Origin: Bacteroidia bacterium
GTDB lineage: Bacteria > Bacteroidota > Bacteroidia > Bacteroidales > UBA12481
DNA: 34,449 nt
Direction of reading: 5' to 3'
Assembly: GCA_026391235.1 (NCBI GenBank)
Contig: JAPLDV010000534.1
Span: forward strand, 1 to 34,449
Shown in pieces: positions 14,774-24,349 of this stretch. The notes beneath the pieces are model-generated. The model did no database searches and was not told where the DNA came from. It was given only the letters and a program-made list of their open reading frames with translations. Each line of letters opens with the position of its first letter. Position 1 is the stretch's first letter. The position numbers were made by a program, and so were the translations under genes.

Positions 14774-17700
14774 ATGGCACCACTCCTCCTGCACGATAAC
14801 CCGTTTCCTGGTATACGGAGTTACGAAATTCATGAAGACGAGCTGTTTTTCGGAAGGGAACTTCAAGTCAGTGAACTGATTGAGAAATTAGCTCAAACAC
14901 GGTTTCTGGCCATCGTCGGATCATCAGGCTGTGGCAAATCCTCACTAATCAAGGCCGGCGTTATACCAGCCTTGCTTAAAAATAAAACGGAACACTTCAC
15001 AACGACGTGGCGGTTGAATATTTTTCGTCCATCAGATGATCCGATCGGGAACCTGGCCCAGTCGCTGGCCGATGGAAATATAAAAGCTGAATCCATTGCC
15101 GCAGAACTGAGATCCGGGAAAGATGGGCTGGTGAATATTTTGCGCACCCTTGACAATCCTGCGGAACAATCAAGATTGATCATCATTGACCAGTTTGAAG
15201 AGTTGTTCAGGTTTAAAAAAAACAGAAACTCTTTCCTCACGATTCTCGAAACCTCCGCTTTCATTGACCTTATTCTTAACGCCATTGATCACGCTGAAAT
15301 ACCAGTTTACATAGTGCTTTCGATGCGCACGGATTTTCTGGATGAGTGCACGGAATTCAGGGGCCTCAGCGAAGTGATCAACAAAGGATACTACCTGGTT
15401 CCCCGTATGAATACTGATGAACGGCGCCTCGCAATTACCGGCCCTGTGAGGGTAAAAGGGTGCAAAATTACTGATGAACTGGTTGAACACCTGTTAAATG
15501 AAGTCGGGGATGACCCGGACCAATTGCCGATCATGCAGCATGCACTGATGCGGACCTGGGATTACTGGACGCTGAACCGGATTGGTGAACAACCCATTGG
15601 ATTGGAGCATTATACAGCCATTGGGACTATGAATGAGGCGCTTTCCTTTCATCTCGAAGAAATTTTCGCTGAACTCAGGGACAATAAAAACAAATATATT
15701 GCCGAAAAATTATTCAAAGCGCTCACTGATATTACCAAGGAGAGCCGTGGAACCCGACGTCCAACGCAATTGAGCGAGATTATGACGCTGGCCGAAGCCC
15801 GTGAGGAGGAGATCATCCGGGTGATCGACAGTTTCAGGAAACCGGGATGTGCCTTTCTGATGCCCTCGGCAAATGTGGAACTCAATGCCGATTCCACCCT
15901 CGATATTTCGCATGAGAGCATCATGCGGGTATGGACCCGGCTGAGGAAATGGGTGGAGGAAGAGAGCCGGTCGGCCCAACTGTATCTGAGGCTTTCAAAA
16001 TCTGCAGAGCTTTACCAGGAGGGAAAAACCGGATTGTGGATCAATCCGGAATTGCAGCTGGCCCTTCAGTGGAAAGATCAGGCCAAACCGAATGCCACCT
16101 GGGCCATGCGGTATGATCCGGCCTTCGACCGGGCCATTACTTTTTTACAATACAGCAAAAAACAAAACGAACTGGAGCTCTCAAAAAAGGAGAACCAGCA
16201 AAAGCGTAACCTTAAACGGGCAAGAACCTCAGCCATCGTCCTCGGTATAGCATCCATCATTTCGATCCTTTTTCTGCTCATCTCCCTGAATCTCCGGTTC
16301 AAGGCCGAAGCCAGCCGCAAAGAAGCGCTCGAAAAGGAAAAACTGGCTGTTTTTGAACGAAAGCGGATGGAGGTGCAGCGCAAAGAAGCAATCCTTCAGA
16401 AGAAAATATCGGAGCAGCAACAGCAAATCGCTGAGCAACAGAAAATGATCACTGAACAGCAAAGGCAATATGCCGTAAAGCAGCAGGGTATTGCACAAGA
16501 ACAGACTACTGCCGCTGTTCAGCAGAAAAAGAAAGCGGATGAATCGAAGCAAGAGGCTCTTGTGGCCAGGGATGAAGCTCAATCCCAGCGCAAAGAAGCA
16601 GTTGCGCAAACGCTGATTGCCGACCAGGAGCGGATAAAAGCAGAAGAATCCGAGAAAAATACACAACGGCTCAGGCTGCTGGCCGTTGCCCGATCCATGG
16701 CCATCCAGGCCAGCCAGTTGTACAATACGGTAAAGGACGATCTGCCGGGTTTACTCGCTGTGGAGTCCTGGCAAATCAACAAAGACAATGGGGGGCTGGA
16801 AAACGACCCGGTCATTTTCAGCGCTTTATCGGCGATTTCAAACAATCAGGTTATTCTTCGCGGCCATGAAGACGGGGTGAGGTCGATGGTTCTGACACCA
16901 GACGGGAAAACGCTTTTTTCATGCGGGGATGACAATAAAATGCTGATGTGGAAGCTGGATGATACCCAGTTGCCACCCGAGCAGCTTTTAATACCTAAAC
17001 AGCAACAGGGAACATTGCGGTCCGTTGGACTGACCTTTGATGATCGTTGGCTTATTGCGGGCTCAACAAACGGTGACCTGGTGGTTTGGAGGCGCGGTTC
17101 ACCAAATGGAGTACCACTCATTGTGCATGGACATTCAGCGGTTTTGAACCAGCTGGCCATGCACCCGGCAAAAGATATTTTTGCATCAGCGGGTTCAGAT
17201 GGAAAACTGCTGCTGTGGAAGTGTGATAATGACCGGTTTACAAATACTACGATTGATTCGGTAGCGGGAAAAATATGTTGCGTCGCATTCAGCAGCGATG
17301 GCGCCTGGCTAGCTTATGGCACCGGCAGCGGTGCTGTAAAAATAATTTCCATGAACAGACAGCCTGTTTCTCCGGCTAACCTGATAAACTCGGGCGAAGC
17401 GGTTCTTTCCATGGCCTTTGGCAAAAATGGAAAATCATTGGCAGCCGGTTTCTCCAATGGGGTCATCAAGGTGTGGAATATGTCTGAACCTGCCGCCAGG
17501 CCTCAGGAAATCCTCGGGCGCCACCTGTCGGGCGTAACAGCATTGGCATTCAACCAGGATGGCTCGGAACTAGCGTCGGCATCCTACGACCGGACCCTGA
17601 AACTGGCCGGATTCCCGTCGCAGGAGGTAAAACCAATTTCCATCGAAAACCATGATCTGTGGGTATATGATATACTGTTCACTTTGGATGGTACCCAATT

Positions 17701-17866
17701 GGTTTCTTGCAGTGCTGATAAAACGATCCGCTCCGTTTCAATTGAAAATTCCAGGCTGGCTGAAAACCTGAGAAAAGTACTAAAGAGGAATATGACCAGA
17801 GAGGAATGGGGGAAAATGGTTGGAGCGGATATACCCTATAAGAAAACCCGGTCTGATCTTCCCTGA
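14774..17866 (+). CDS. Membrane-anchored nSTAND NTPase with WD40 repeats
   Basis: From the ATG at 14774 the protein has 1030 residues. NPFPGIRSYE at 9-18 and FFGRE open a novel STAND NTPase 1 domain (PF20703 type). Walker A is GSSGCGKSS at 49-57 and Walker B LIIIDQFEEL at 135-144, and the domain ends with DISHESIMRVWTRLRKW (377-393). A transmembrane segment lies at about 485-508, followed by a Gln/Lys/Glu-rich coiled coil (about 510-635). WD40-type blades (LRGHEDGVRSM..., LASASYDRTLKL) fill about 690-1000. STAND proteins are signal-activated oligomerising switches. The N-terminal NTPase is probably cytosolic; the side of the WD40 part depends on topology. An in-frame TTG at 14744 is a poorer start. 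It is the first of six close-packed genes, 4 bp before the TonB receptor. No effector domain is recognisable. Confidence 0.92.
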   Translation: MAPLLLHDNPFPGIRSYEIHEDELFFGRELQVSELIEKLAQTRFLAIVGSSGCGKSSLIKAGVIPALLKNKTEHFTTTWRLNIFRPSDDPIGNLAQSLADGNIKAESIAAELRSGKDGLVNILRTLDNPAEQSRLIIIDQFEELFRFKKNRNSFLTILETSAFIDLILNAIDHAEIPVYIVLSMRTDFLDECTEFRGLSEVINKGYYLVPRMNTDERRLAITGPVRVKGCKITDELVEHLLNEVGDDPDQLPIMQHALMRTWDYWTLNRIGEQPIGLEHYTAIGTMNEALSFHLEEIFAELRDNKNKYIAEKLFKALTDITKESRGTRRPTQLSEIMTLAEAREEEIIRVIDSFRKPGCAFLMPSANVELNADSTLDISHESIMRVWTRLRKWVEEESRSAQLYLRLSKSAELYQEGKTGLWINPELQLALQWKDQAKPNATWAMRYDPAFDRAITFLQYSKKQNELELSKKENQQKRNLKRARTSAIVLGIASIISILFLLISLNLRFKAEASRKEALEKEKLAVFERKRMEVQRKEAILQKKISEQQQQIAEQQKMITEQQRQYAVKQQGIAQEQTTAAVQQKKKADESKQEALVARDEAQSQRKEAVAQTLIADQERIKAEESEKNTQRLRLLAVARSMAIQASQLYNTVKDDLPGLLAVESWQINKDNGGLENDPVIFSALSAISNNQVILRGHEDGVRSMVLTPDGKTLFSCGDDNKMLMWKLDDTQLPPEQLLIPKQQQGTLRSVGLTFDDRWLIAGSTNGDLVVWRRGSPNGVPLIVHGHSAVLNQLAMHPAKDIFASAGSDGKLLLWKCDNDRFTNTTIDSVAGKICCVAFSSDGAWLAYGTGSGAVKIISMNRQPVSPANLINSGEAVLSMAFGKNGKSLAAGFSNGVIKVWNMSEPAARPQEILGRHLSGVTALAFNQDGSELASASYDRTLKLAGFPSQEVKPISIENHDLWVYDILFTLDGTQLVSCSADKTIRSVSIENSRLAENLRKVLKRNMTREEWGKMVGADIPYKKTRSDLP

Positions 17867-17870
17867 ATGA

Positions 17871-20495
17871 ATGGTTACATCAAATGAATGGATTATGCAT
17901 CAGAATAAATTTAAAAGGTCGGTTGTTCGGGTTTTAATGATCCTTGTATGCGGATTATTAACCCTGCCTGCCTCCCTGCAGGCCCAGGAATGCAGTGATG
18001 TTACTCTGAGTGATGCACGGAAATCTTACGAAATCGGCAAATTTCCTGAGGTTATCCGATCATTGCATCCTTGTATTCAGAGCGGATTCAATGAAAAACA
18101 AAAGGTAGAAGCCTACCGTTTGCTGGCCATGTCCTATATTGCCATCGATTCCACTGAACAGGCAGCTCTTGAGACAGGCTTTCTGTTGCAGATAAATCCA
18201 ACCTATGAAGCCAATCTTTTTGACCCTCCGGCATTCATCCGGATGGTTAACACCATGAAATTGACCGGAGGTGCCCAGGTTGTTACTTCCGTATCCAAGA
18301 AAGCAGAATCCATCTACGAAGCCCCCGCTACTATCGTTGTAATCACCCGTGACGACATAAAAAAACGAGGGTACAATGATCTGGTTGAGTTGCTTAAAGA
18401 TGTTCCCGGTTTTGACCTTTCCATGTTCTACGGTCCGGAATATGCCAATATTTACCAGCGCGGCTTCCGCCAGAATAATACAGAGAAAACCCTATTGTTG
18501 TTTGATGGCATCGAGGAAAATGATCTTTGGACCAACTGGGCATATATCGACCGCCAGTACCCTCTGTCAAATATCGAAAGGGTCGAAATCATTTACGGCC
18601 CTGCATCCACAATGTATGGTCCCAATGCTTTTGCCGGAGTGATCAACGTGATCATGCAAAATTCGGTGGATGCCATCAAACCCGGCCGTAGCCTGGGTAT
18701 CAGTGCCAATGCCAATTATGGAACCTATAATACAAGCACAGCGGATCTTAGCATCTCAGGGAAACGGCGCAGCATCTCATTTACCATTGCAGGCCGCTTG
18801 TTCCACTCCAATGAAATGGATATCTCGAGCCAGAAATACTTTGACTATAATCCGGATGTTTACAACGTGGTAGATTATAACAAACTGCTTGATATCCCTT
18901 CCGGTGCACAGCAATACCTGATCGCCAATAACCTCCCTTTTTCCAATCCTTATTATCAGCTCTCAGCCGATTCCAGCAAGCTCTCTTTGACACCTGAGGG
19001 TGCGGAAGCCGCACGAAACCTGGATAAATCAGCGTATGACCAGATCGTCAACGGCAATAAAATCGGTTTTTCCAACCAAACCAACAGCGGGCTTCTGAAT
19101 GCCAAAGTTAAAATAGGTAACTTCACAGTTGGCTTTCAAACCTGGAAATACAGCCGGGGCGGAACCACACAATACACCGACACTTATGTTTCCGGTTCTG
19201 ACAACGGATTTAACTGGATCCCCCAGCTAACCTACTTTTTTACAAAATATGAAAATCAGGTCAGTGAAAAAGTCTTCTTCTCCAACCTTACTACCTACCG
19301 CATACATGCCGTCAGTGATGAAACCAGCTTTGTTTCCGTGTCAAATTATGCCCGGGGCAATAAAAAACTGTCCGATCTTGTCAACAACAGGGCACCCGAC
19401 TGGACTACCCTGTATATGTACGAACTCTCGAAGCAGCTCCGTTCAGAATTCAAAGTTATATACCGGCCGGTATCAAGGTTTGATGTGGTATCGGGTATTG
19501 AAGTAAGAAACAGTACTTTGCAGGGAGCCTATTATACAAGCCTCACCCCTACACCACAGGATTCCGCGGTAATATCCCCTTCGCCGAAAGGCGGAAACGA
19601 GTTTAATGTATGGGATCTCGGGGCCTATTCCCAGGGAACTTACCAGGCGCTCCGGAATATTAAAATCACACTGGGGCTTCGTTACGACTTCAACCGCGTA
19701 CGCGACAAGGATGGTTTTGGCATGGAACTCAGCCCCCGTTTTGCCATGGTATACTCACCCGGGAAATTCACATTAAAGGCTATATACTCCAAAGGGATCA
19801 TGAACGTTTCGAACTGGACGAAATATTCTGCCGCAGGTAACCGCATTCCCAACCCGTACCTAAAAACGGAAAACATACAGAATTTTGAGCTCAGTGCCGG
19901 ATACCGAATGAATAAATCATTCCAGGCAGATCTGACCGTATACCGAAACTATATCGACAATGTGGTCGGAACGGCTAAAGTGGAAGGCATCCCCGGGAAA
20001 ATCCAGAACCAGAATATCGGTAAATTTCAGATTACCGGGTTTCAGGCAAATGCCCTGTACCAGGTTGAATCATTTTCAGCTTATTTCAATTATACCTTCT
20101 GTGATCCAAAACAAACCTATTCCGAAGCCGGGGAAGTCAATAACCGGGTAGGAGATATTTCAAGTCACCAATTTAATCTTGGTGCAGATAAACTGTTTTT
20201 CAAACAGTTGAATGTCAATCTGCGCCTGAATTTTTCCGGAAAACGGCCGACCGGCACAGGAACCACCGTCCCGTTGAATACAGATGCTTTTCCGGCTGTC
20301 GCCATTTTAAACGGAGCCATCAGTTATTCCAACAGTAAAATTGTACGCGGACTCGCGCTTCAGGTGGTCTGTAATAATATCTTAAACACCAATTATTTCC
20401 ATCCGGGAACCAAGGCTGCTGACGGCATCAACAGTCCTACGGGAATTCTGCAGAGGGGGAGACATTTTTTGATTAAGTTATCCTATGATTTCTAA
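17871..20495 (+). CDS. TonB-dependent outer-membrane receptor with N-terminal TPR-like domain
   Basis: The 874-residue protein has a signal peptide ending SLQAQ near residue 39. Residues about 45-130 form a helical TPR-like region in place of the carboxypeptidase-regulatory domain common in SusC proteins. A TonB-box-like segment VVTSVSKKAES follows at about 137-147. The plug domain (about 148-262) includes APATIVVITRDDIKKRGYNDL and ERVEIIYGPASTMYG. The rest is a 22-strand-type barrel ending in an aromatic LSYDF. It is a cobalamin/siderophore-type receptor without SusD. The ligand is unknown. ATGs at 17871 and 17895 are both possible. It follows the STAND gene by 4 bp and precedes the formyltransferase-like gene by 16 bp. 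Confidence 0.94.
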   Translation: MVTSNEWIMHQNKFKRSVVRVLMILVCGLLTLPASLQAQECSDVTLSDARKSYEIGKFPEVIRSLHPCIQSGFNEKQKVEAYRLLAMSYIAIDSTEQAALETGFLLQINPTYEANLFDPPAFIRMVNTMKLTGGAQVVTSVSKKAESIYEAPATIVVITRDDIKKRGYNDLVELLKDVPGFDLSMFYGPEYANIYQRGFRQNNTEKTLLLFDGIEENDLWTNWAYIDRQYPLSNIERVEIIYGPASTMYGPNAFAGVINVIMQNSVDAIKPGRSLGISANANYGTYNTSTADLSISGKRRSISFTIAGRLFHSNEMDISSQKYFDYNPDVYNVVDYNKLLDIPSGAQQYLIANNLPFSNPYYQLSADSSKLSLTPEGAEAARNLDKSAYDQIVNGNKIGFSNQTNSGLLNAKVKIGNFTVGFQTWKYSRGGTTQYTDTYVSGSDNGFNWIPQLTYFFTKYENQVSEKVFFSNLTTYRIHAVSDETSFVSVSNYARGNKKLSDLVNNRAPDWTTLYMYELSKQLRSEFKVIYRPVSRFDVVSGIEVRNSTLQGAYYTSLTPTPQDSAVISPSPKGGNEFNVWDLGAYSQGTYQALRNIKITLGLRYDFNRVRDKDGFGMELSPRFAMVYSPGKFTLKAIYSKGIMNVSNWTKYSAAGNRIPNPYLKTENIQNFELSAGYRMNKSFQADLTVYRNYIDNVVGTAKVEGIPGKIQNQNIGKFQITGFQANALYQVESFSAYFNYTFCDPKQTYSEAGEVNNRVGDISSHQFNLGADKLFFKQLNVNLRLNFSGKRPTGTGTTVPLNTDAFPAVAILNGAISYSNSKIVRGLALQVVCNNILNTNYFHPGTKAADGINSPTGILQRGRHFLIKLSYDF

Positions 20496-20511
20496 TTGAT
20501 TACAATAAATA

Positions 20512-21387
20512 ATGAAATTCGAAAAACTAATAGACCCTGAGTCACTTTGGGGGGAATTCTATAAGCCTGTTCGTCCGAAGGAGAATTTCGGAGACGGGCT
20601 GAGGGTGGTCCTTTTTGTGAGTTGCAATTGCGGGAATAACCTATTGGTTAATCTTTTCCGCTTCGAGCAAAAATATCCCGGGCAGTTGAATATTGTTGGC
20701 GTGGTGACCGATGATCCTATGGATCCGAATGCAAAGATTTCGTTGAAAAAGAGGATATGGAGCCAATACACTCCGGAAGAAAGAAGCGCGCTCAGGGAGA
20801 AAATCATCAATTCCTGCATGAACATCGGAATCCCATGTTATACTGGTGCTGTAAAAACAGATTATTTCCGCAGAATCTATGAATCCTGGAACCCGGAAGT
20901 ACTGATCATGTTTTGCTTTGGCCAGAAGCTGGATTCCTTCCTCTATGATTTCCCTGCCATGGGAGCGTATAACCTTCACCCTTCCGATCTTCCCAAACAA
21001 ATTGGAGCCGGTACCCAGCCCTTTCAGAATGCCATACGAAACGGGTTAAAGACTTCTCCTTTGGTGATTCACCGGATCGCAGAGCTTATCGACATGGGGC
21101 CCATTGTTGGGGTTTCAACCCCGATAAATATTCGTCTGGAGGATGGCACTTCACCGCAAAGCCTGTTAACGCTGCTCGAAAAGATCACCAGTTTGGGTGG
21201 ATGGATGACTGTACAACTTATTTCTGATATTATTAAACAAAAAGCAAGGAGTGAAACAGGGCCGTTAAGCTGGATTGATTTCAATAAGGAATTGCCGGAA
21301 GAGATCAAACAATTGCTGATGATGCCTGCAACAAACGACCTTACAGAGATGTACGAAGTGCCCCTCCATCCCTTGCTTATGAAATGA
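20512..21387 (+). CDS. Formyltransferase-fold enzyme, substrate unknown
   Basis: The 291-residue protein carries a Formyl_trans_N-type domain. RVVLFVSCNCGNNLL at 31-45 is the first strand and loop, PEVLIMFCFGQKL at 128-140 precedes the active-site segment AYNLHPSDLP (152-161), and ELIDMGPIV (191-199) carries the acid. The N-H...D triad of methionyl-tRNA and GAR formyltransferases is therefore kept (N154, H156, D194). The C-terminal Fmt tRNA-binding domain is absent and an extra ~30 residues lie at the front, so it is not the housekeeping Fmt. Related formyltransferases modify sugar-nucleotides or amines with N10-formyl-THF. The protein is cytosolic (no signal peptide). Gaps to the neighbours are 16 and 10 bp. 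What it formylates, and why it sits between a TonB receptor and a transporter, is unknown. Confidence 0.85.
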   Translation: MKFEKLIDPESLWGEFYKPVRPKENFGDGLRVVLFVSCNCGNNLLVNLFRFEQKYPGQLNIVGVVTDDPMDPNAKISLKKRIWSQYTPEERSALREKIINSCMNIGIPCYTGAVKTDYFRRIYESWNPEVLIMFCFGQKLDSFLYDFPAMGAYNLHPSDLPKQIGAGTQPFQNAIRNGLKTSPLVIHRIAELIDMGPIVGVSTPINIRLEDGTSPQSLLTLLEKITSLGGWMTVQLISDIIKQKARSETGPLSWIDFNKELPEEIKQLLMMPATNDLTEMYEVPLHPLLMK

Positions 21388-21397
21388 TAGCTGCTGC

Positions 21398-24349
21398 ATG
21401 AGACCGAAAGAGTGGTTTACGAAATTATTGAATATCCGTAATGAGGAATTTAAACCTGTGTTCCTCATGATGGTATTTTCGTTTTTCATAGGGCTGTCGC
21501 TTACCTTCTATTTTACTGCATCCAATGCCATTTTCCTGAAGCATTTCCCGCCAAAAATGATACCCGTATCATTTATAGCTTCAGGAGTCATTGTTTGTTT
21601 AGCCTGGTGGATTTTCTCAAGAATCGACAAAAAAACAAGTTTATCCCGCCAGGTAACGATAAAATTTCTTTTTGTTTTTCTCAGCGTTCTGGCCATCAGC
21701 ATTGGTGTTTGGGCTTTCGACACTGCCTGGCTTGCCTTCATCATGTATACCTGGGTAAGGGTGATGGTGTATATCACCCTGGTGAATTTCTGGGGTTTGG
21801 CCGGCCGGCTTTTCAATATCAGACAGGGAAAGAGAATTTTCGGATTGATCAGCGTCGGGGAGGTGGTTTCCATTATCATCGGGTATTTTTCCATACCCCT
21901 GATTCTGAAATTACTTAAAGTATCCGATCTGCTCTTTCTGGCTTCATTTTCCCTGTTTATCTGCGTGGTGGTAGTGGTTATCGTTTTCAGGACATTCAAA
22001 GATCAGTTTCGCACTGTAAAAGCTCCTGCACGAAAGGACGAGAAGGCGGCCAAAGGGGAATGGAACTATTGGAACCTGCTGAAGAAGCCCTATTTTCTCA
22101 TGATTTCCGTGATGGCACTATTGCCCATCTTCGGATACCTGTTTGTCGATTATCTCTTCCTCGCGCAAACCAAGAAGGAATTTGTCAACAATCCCGAAAC
22201 CATTGCCCGTTTCCTGGGTATTTTCCTGGGTTTTGTAGCTATCCTGGAGTTGATATTCAAACTTTTTTCGGGACGGTTCCTGAATAAATTCGGACTTAAA
22301 CCCAGTTTGTTGTCACTGCCCGTGATATTGGTGTTGAGTATCTTTCTTGCCGCAACATTTGGCACGCTGTATGGTACTGTCGGTATGTTTTTTGCCTTTA
22401 TTGCCCTTGCCCGCCTGTTCGAGCGATCCATCCGCGGAGCTGTTTATGAACCGGGTTTTCAATTGCTCTATCAGCCTGTCCCAACCGAGCAACGGCTGCC
22501 TTTTCAAAATCAGATAGAGGGAATTCCCAAGGCACTCGGTACGGTGATTACGGGAGTGGTCATTCTTCTCTTGTCCAGTGTTCATTCATTCACACTGGTT
22601 CATTTCAACTGGCTGTTTATTCTTGTTCTTGGTATTTGGATCTGGATTGCACTTAAAATGTATGATGAGTACCGCAACATGCTCAAAATGAAGTTGAGCG
22701 AGCTGAAACATGCGGAGCGGAATGTGCAGGATCCTATGGTATCATTGATCCGGGAAACCTTTTCCACCGCAGAACCTCGCCAGGTTCAGAAATTATTTGA
22801 CCTGTTTGATAAAGTGGATCCGGCCGGTCTTGAAACAGCACTTGAGGGTTCCTCTGAACTTGTTGCAGGCTCCATAAAGGCAGCCATAGCAGAAAAATCC
22901 GGCTGGGAAGTGGATGATGACTATCCTTTCGAATATATGGTAGATCTGGCCAGGTCGGAGGATGCCCGTACGCGTCTGCGGGCAGCCTATTTACTTGGAA
23001 CTTCCGGAAGATACAACACCTATAAGCTGCTTATTAACCTTTTGAAAGATCCGGACCCGTCAGTTAAAAAAGCGGCAATCATTTCTTCAGGGAAGATCAG
23101 GCGGGTAGAACTTTGGCCATTCATCATCGAAAACCTGGTCATTCCGGAGTGTTCCCATTCAGCCGGAATTGCCGTTAAAATTGTCGGGGAACCCATCTTG
23201 CAGGAGGTGGACCGGTTTTTCGACAAGATCAGCGGATCTAAGCCGGTTCAGCTGAACATTCTTAAGATTTATGAATCCATCAGGGGTCCTAAGGCGATAA
23301 AATTCCTGCGTGACAAAATCTCTCATCCCAACCACGATATCAGGTTCCAGGTGTTGCTTTCATTGAGCAACCTCGAATACCATGCTTCTGCTTCTGAAAT
23401 TCCATTTATCAAGCAAACAATCGAAGATTCGGTCGAAGCAATGGTGTGGATCATGGCTGCCCTGGTCGATATCGGTGGATCAAAGGAAACTTTTTACCTT
23501 CAGCAGGCGCTTCTCCAGGAACTTGAAGAGAAGAAGGAGCAAGTATTCCTGCTGCTTTCGCTTTTGTATGATTCAAAAACCATCAGCCATATCCGGGGGC
23601 ACATCGAAAGTGCGGATACCAATGCAAAAATTTACGCCCTTGAAATCAGCGATATGATGATTTCCGATGAGATCAAGGAACTGTTCTTTCCTGTTTTCGA
23701 GGATCTTGCGATTCAGGACCGGTTAAATCGTTTCAGTGTGCGCTTCCCACAGGAAAAACTGACATTATTTGGGCGGATCGGGGATATTATTAATACGGAT
23801 TATTCCAGAATCAACCGTTGGACCAAAGCCTGCGCGATCGACATGCTGACCCATGTTCATCCCGACGATTCAATTAAAACCGAGGAATTGCTTGCTGCCA
23901 ACCTGGTGAATCCTGATCCCCTGCTGGGAGAATTGGCCGCATGGATTCTTTACAACTCTGACCGGAATTACTACATGGATACGTTGATTCGTTTTGAGAA
24001 AAAGGACACCTTCCGGCTGTCCGGTATCATCAGGAAAATAAAATCCCGGGAAGAGAATACGGACCTGCTTATCTTTGAAAAGGTTAAGCTGCTGAAAAAC
24101 ACGGAATTCTTTGCCCTGGTCAGTGATATTCAGATCATCAATCTGGTTTTGAGTATTGCTGAGCCGGCAGAAACAACGTATCTCTCCGCGGAACAAATAA
24201 ATGAACATCAGGCGAATGTCATGATGGCGACTTCAGAATCAGGCTATACCGTGATTATTCCCGGGGAGAAGCTGTTTGAAATGATGACCGGCGACCCGGT
24301 TTTAACAGAGCGGTATATCCGTCTATTTATCAAGAATAAAAATGCCTAA
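21398..24349 (+). CDS. Nucleotide-transporter-like membrane protein fused to HEAT repeats
   Basis: The 983-residue protein begins with about 12 hydrophobic segments (residues about 20-425) resembling the Npt1/Npt2 ATP/ADP antiporter-like (MFS-related) family, e.g. FMMVFSFFIG-type start, TWVRVMVYITLVNFWGLAGRLF, and ARLFERSIRGAVYEPGFQLLYQPVP near 340-365. Residues about 440-780 are alpha-helical HEAT-like repeats (ARTRLRAAYLLGTSG, DPDPSVKKAAIISSGKI, HDIRFQVLLSLSNLEY). The tail (about 910-983) resembles a degenerate cyclic-nucleotide-binding-type domain (VIIPGEKLFEMMTGDP). True ATP/ADP exchange belongs to intracellular parasites; free-living homologues have unknown cargo. The soluble part is probably cytosolic and could dock partner proteins such as the STAND NTPase. 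Its 3' end overlaps the kinase gene by 8 bp. Confidence 0.87.
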   Translation: MRPKEWFTKLLNIRNEEFKPVFLMMVFSFFIGLSLTFYFTASNAIFLKHFPPKMIPVSFIASGVIVCLAWWIFSRIDKKTSLSRQVTIKFLFVFLSVLAISIGVWAFDTAWLAFIMYTWVRVMVYITLVNFWGLAGRLFNIRQGKRIFGLISVGEVVSIIIGYFSIPLILKLLKVSDLLFLASFSLFICVVVVVIVFRTFKDQFRTVKAPARKDEKAAKGEWNYWNLLKKPYFLMISVMALLPIFGYLFVDYLFLAQTKKEFVNNPETIARFLGIFLGFVAILELIFKLFSGRFLNKFGLKPSLLSLPVILVLSIFLAATFGTLYGTVGMFFAFIALARLFERSIRGAVYEPGFQLLYQPVPTEQRLPFQNQIEGIPKALGTVITGVVILLLSSVHSFTLVHFNWLFILVLGIWIWIALKMYDEYRNMLKMKLSELKHAERNVQDPMVSLIRETFSTAEPRQVQKLFDLFDKVDPAGLETALEGSSELVAGSIKAAIAEKSGWEVDDDYPFEYMVDLARSEDARTRLRAAYLLGTSGRYNTYKLLINLLKDPDPSVKKAAIISSGKIRRVELWPFIIENLVIPECSHSAGIAVKIVGEPILQEVDRFFDKISGSKPVQLNILKIYESIRGPKAIKFLRDKISHPNHDIRFQVLLSLSNLEYHASASEIPFIKQTIEDSVEAMVWIMAALVDIGGSKETFYLQQALLQELEEKKEQVFLLLSLLYDSKTISHIRGHIESADTNAKIYALEISDMMISDEIKELFFPVFEDLAIQDRLNRFSVRFPQEKLTLFGRIGDIINTDYSRINRWTKACAIDMLTHVHPDDSIKTEELLAANLVNPDPLLGELAAWILYNSDRNYYMDTLIRFEKKDTFRLSGIIRKIKSREENTDLLIFEKVKLLKNTEFFALVSDIQIINLVLSIAEPAETTYLSAEQINEHQANVMMATSESGYTVIIPGEKLFEMMTGDPVLTERYIRLFIKNKNA

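Noticed and set aside
21398..24349. The NTT-like gene read as evidence of an intracellular parasite
   Set aside because: The rest of the window (secreted polysaccharide enzymes, TonB receptor, T9SS cargo) fits a free-living Bacteroidota, and NTT-HEAT relatives occur outside parasites.
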